Positions 57,992-58,445 of a stretch of DNA of 58,445 nucleotides are shown one piece after another (position 1 is the first letter of the stretch; every line of letters begins with the position of its first letter). The DNA comes from Planctomycetota bacterium (GTDB lineage Bacteria > Planctomycetota > UBA1135 > GCA-002686595). The position numbers were made by a program, and so were the translations under genes. The notes beneath the pieces are model-generated. The model was not told the DNA's origin and ran no database searches. It saw only the letters and a list, made by a program, of their open reading frames with translations. The stretch spans positions 1 through 58,445 of the forward strand of contig JAJDEV010000167.1 of the NCBI GenBank assembly GCA_029259605.1, written 5' to 3'.

Positions 57992-58445
57992 GTGAAACCC
58001 ACCCAAGAAATCGAATCGGCGGACCGTCCCGCGCACGCAGAGTCCGGCAAGAGCGGCTGCGGAACGAACGGAGACGCGAAGGTCGCGATCATTCGCAGCA
58101 CGCTCTCGGGCGACGCGAACCCCGTCGCGTTGCCGCGCAAGCTGCCGATCCAGCGCTACCGTCCGGCGCAGTCGAACATCCCGAACGAGCGCGCCGATCG
58201 CGATCGGCTGAAGAGCGCCGCCAAGTCGCTCATCAACGAGCTCGGCCTCGTTGCGCCGGTCGCGATGCGCGAGCTGCGCGAGCACTCGAAGACCGTGTGC
58301 GAGTCCGCGGGGCTCGACGCGCGCTACAAGGATTACGCCGCGGTCCTCCTCAACAACGAGGCCTGGCGCGACGAGCTCGCGCAGGTGCCGTACGAGCGCC
58401 GCCTGCTCCTGCTCCCGAAGTGCCTGCGCGTCGAGGAGCACTGCC
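57992..58445 (+). CDS. DUF116-like protein, 3' truncated by window end
   Basis: The gene is open from GTG 57992 to the last base (151 codons). It has a Gly/Ser-rich head with one Cys (GKSGCGTNGD), followed by a helical body and an RRLLLLPKCLRVEEHC segment. The LLLPxCL...C pattern is typical of DUF116 proteins, which often sit next to radical SAM or Fe-S genes. It starts 5 bp after the radical SAM stop, continuing the operon. The remaining Cys-rich part lies outside the window. Confidence 0.65.
   Translation, partial: MKPTQEIESADRPAHAESGKSGCGTNGDAKVAIIRSTLSGDANPVALPRKLPIQRYRPAQSNIPNERADRDRLKSAAKSLINELGLVAPVAMRELREHSKTVCESAGLDARYKDYAAVLLNNEAWRDELAQVPYERRLLLLPKCLRVEEHC

Overview
The window is GC-rich throughout and densely packed, with alternating gene blocks on both strands. 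The gene content points to a Planctomycetota-like Gram-negative bacterium. The evidence is several exported sulfatase-like lipoproteins, PQQ-like beta-propellers, a CxxCH/PHM-like monooxygenase/TPR protein, an exosortase, an OprP-type porin, and secreted proteins of a type I associate with that phylum. The phylum call is inference; there is no rRNA or other marker gene here.

Layout. 1-6.1 kb: a radical SAM/SPASM gene, then moaD-moaE fusion, MBL hydrolase, ETF:ubiquinone oxidoreductase and leucyl aminopeptidase. Both sides are flanked by copies of a 157-bp MITE-like element with CTAG flanks. 6.1-11.5 kb: ZIP transporter, lipoproteins, a membrane-anchored sulfatase-like enzyme, tRNA-Leu, and a porin behind a sigma-54-type promoter. 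11.6-18.3 kb: one six-gene translationally coupled operon with an Fe(III)-type ABC importer, a pentaheme cytochrome, a HEAT lipoprotein and a VCBS lipoprotein. 18.4-19.5 kb: a protein tyrosine phosphatase/cytochrome fusion behind a perfect sigma-54 box. 19.6-32 kb: aquaporin, four more sulfatase-like genes or domains, an orphan branched-chain-type binding protein, a 15-residue-repeat YadA-head-like protein, and an S45-type acylase with Thr at the nucleophile position. 33-34.2 kb: an exosortase coupled to a small membrane partner. 34.3-41.6 kb: M3 peptidase, tRNA-Cys, a sigma-54-preceded 65-residue membrane protein, the PHM-like cytochrome/TPR protein, a secreted protein and an arylsulfotransferase-like lipoprotein. 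41.8-53.6 kb: polytopic membrane protein, sulfatase-like protein, polyprenyl-glycan GT2/DUF2304/methyltransferase cluster, WxWxIP flavoprotein, two PQQ propellers, an SSS symporter with its DUF3311 partner, and a lipoprotein.

53.9 kb to the window end is the strongest candidate for an undescribed system. It is a fully coupled operon of a GcvH-like lipoyl carrier, a CobW-type metallo-GTPase, a small four-Cys protein, a di-[4Fe-4S] ferredoxin, a radical SAM enzyme and a DUF116-like protein cut by the window edge. No glycine-cleavage P, T or L gene is nearby.

Regulation. Three near-perfect -24/-12 (sigma-54) boxes all sit in intergenic space and all point at a gene start. Several other genes carry an extended -10 (TGCTASRMT-like) so close to the start codon that leaderless or near-leaderless transcripts are likely.
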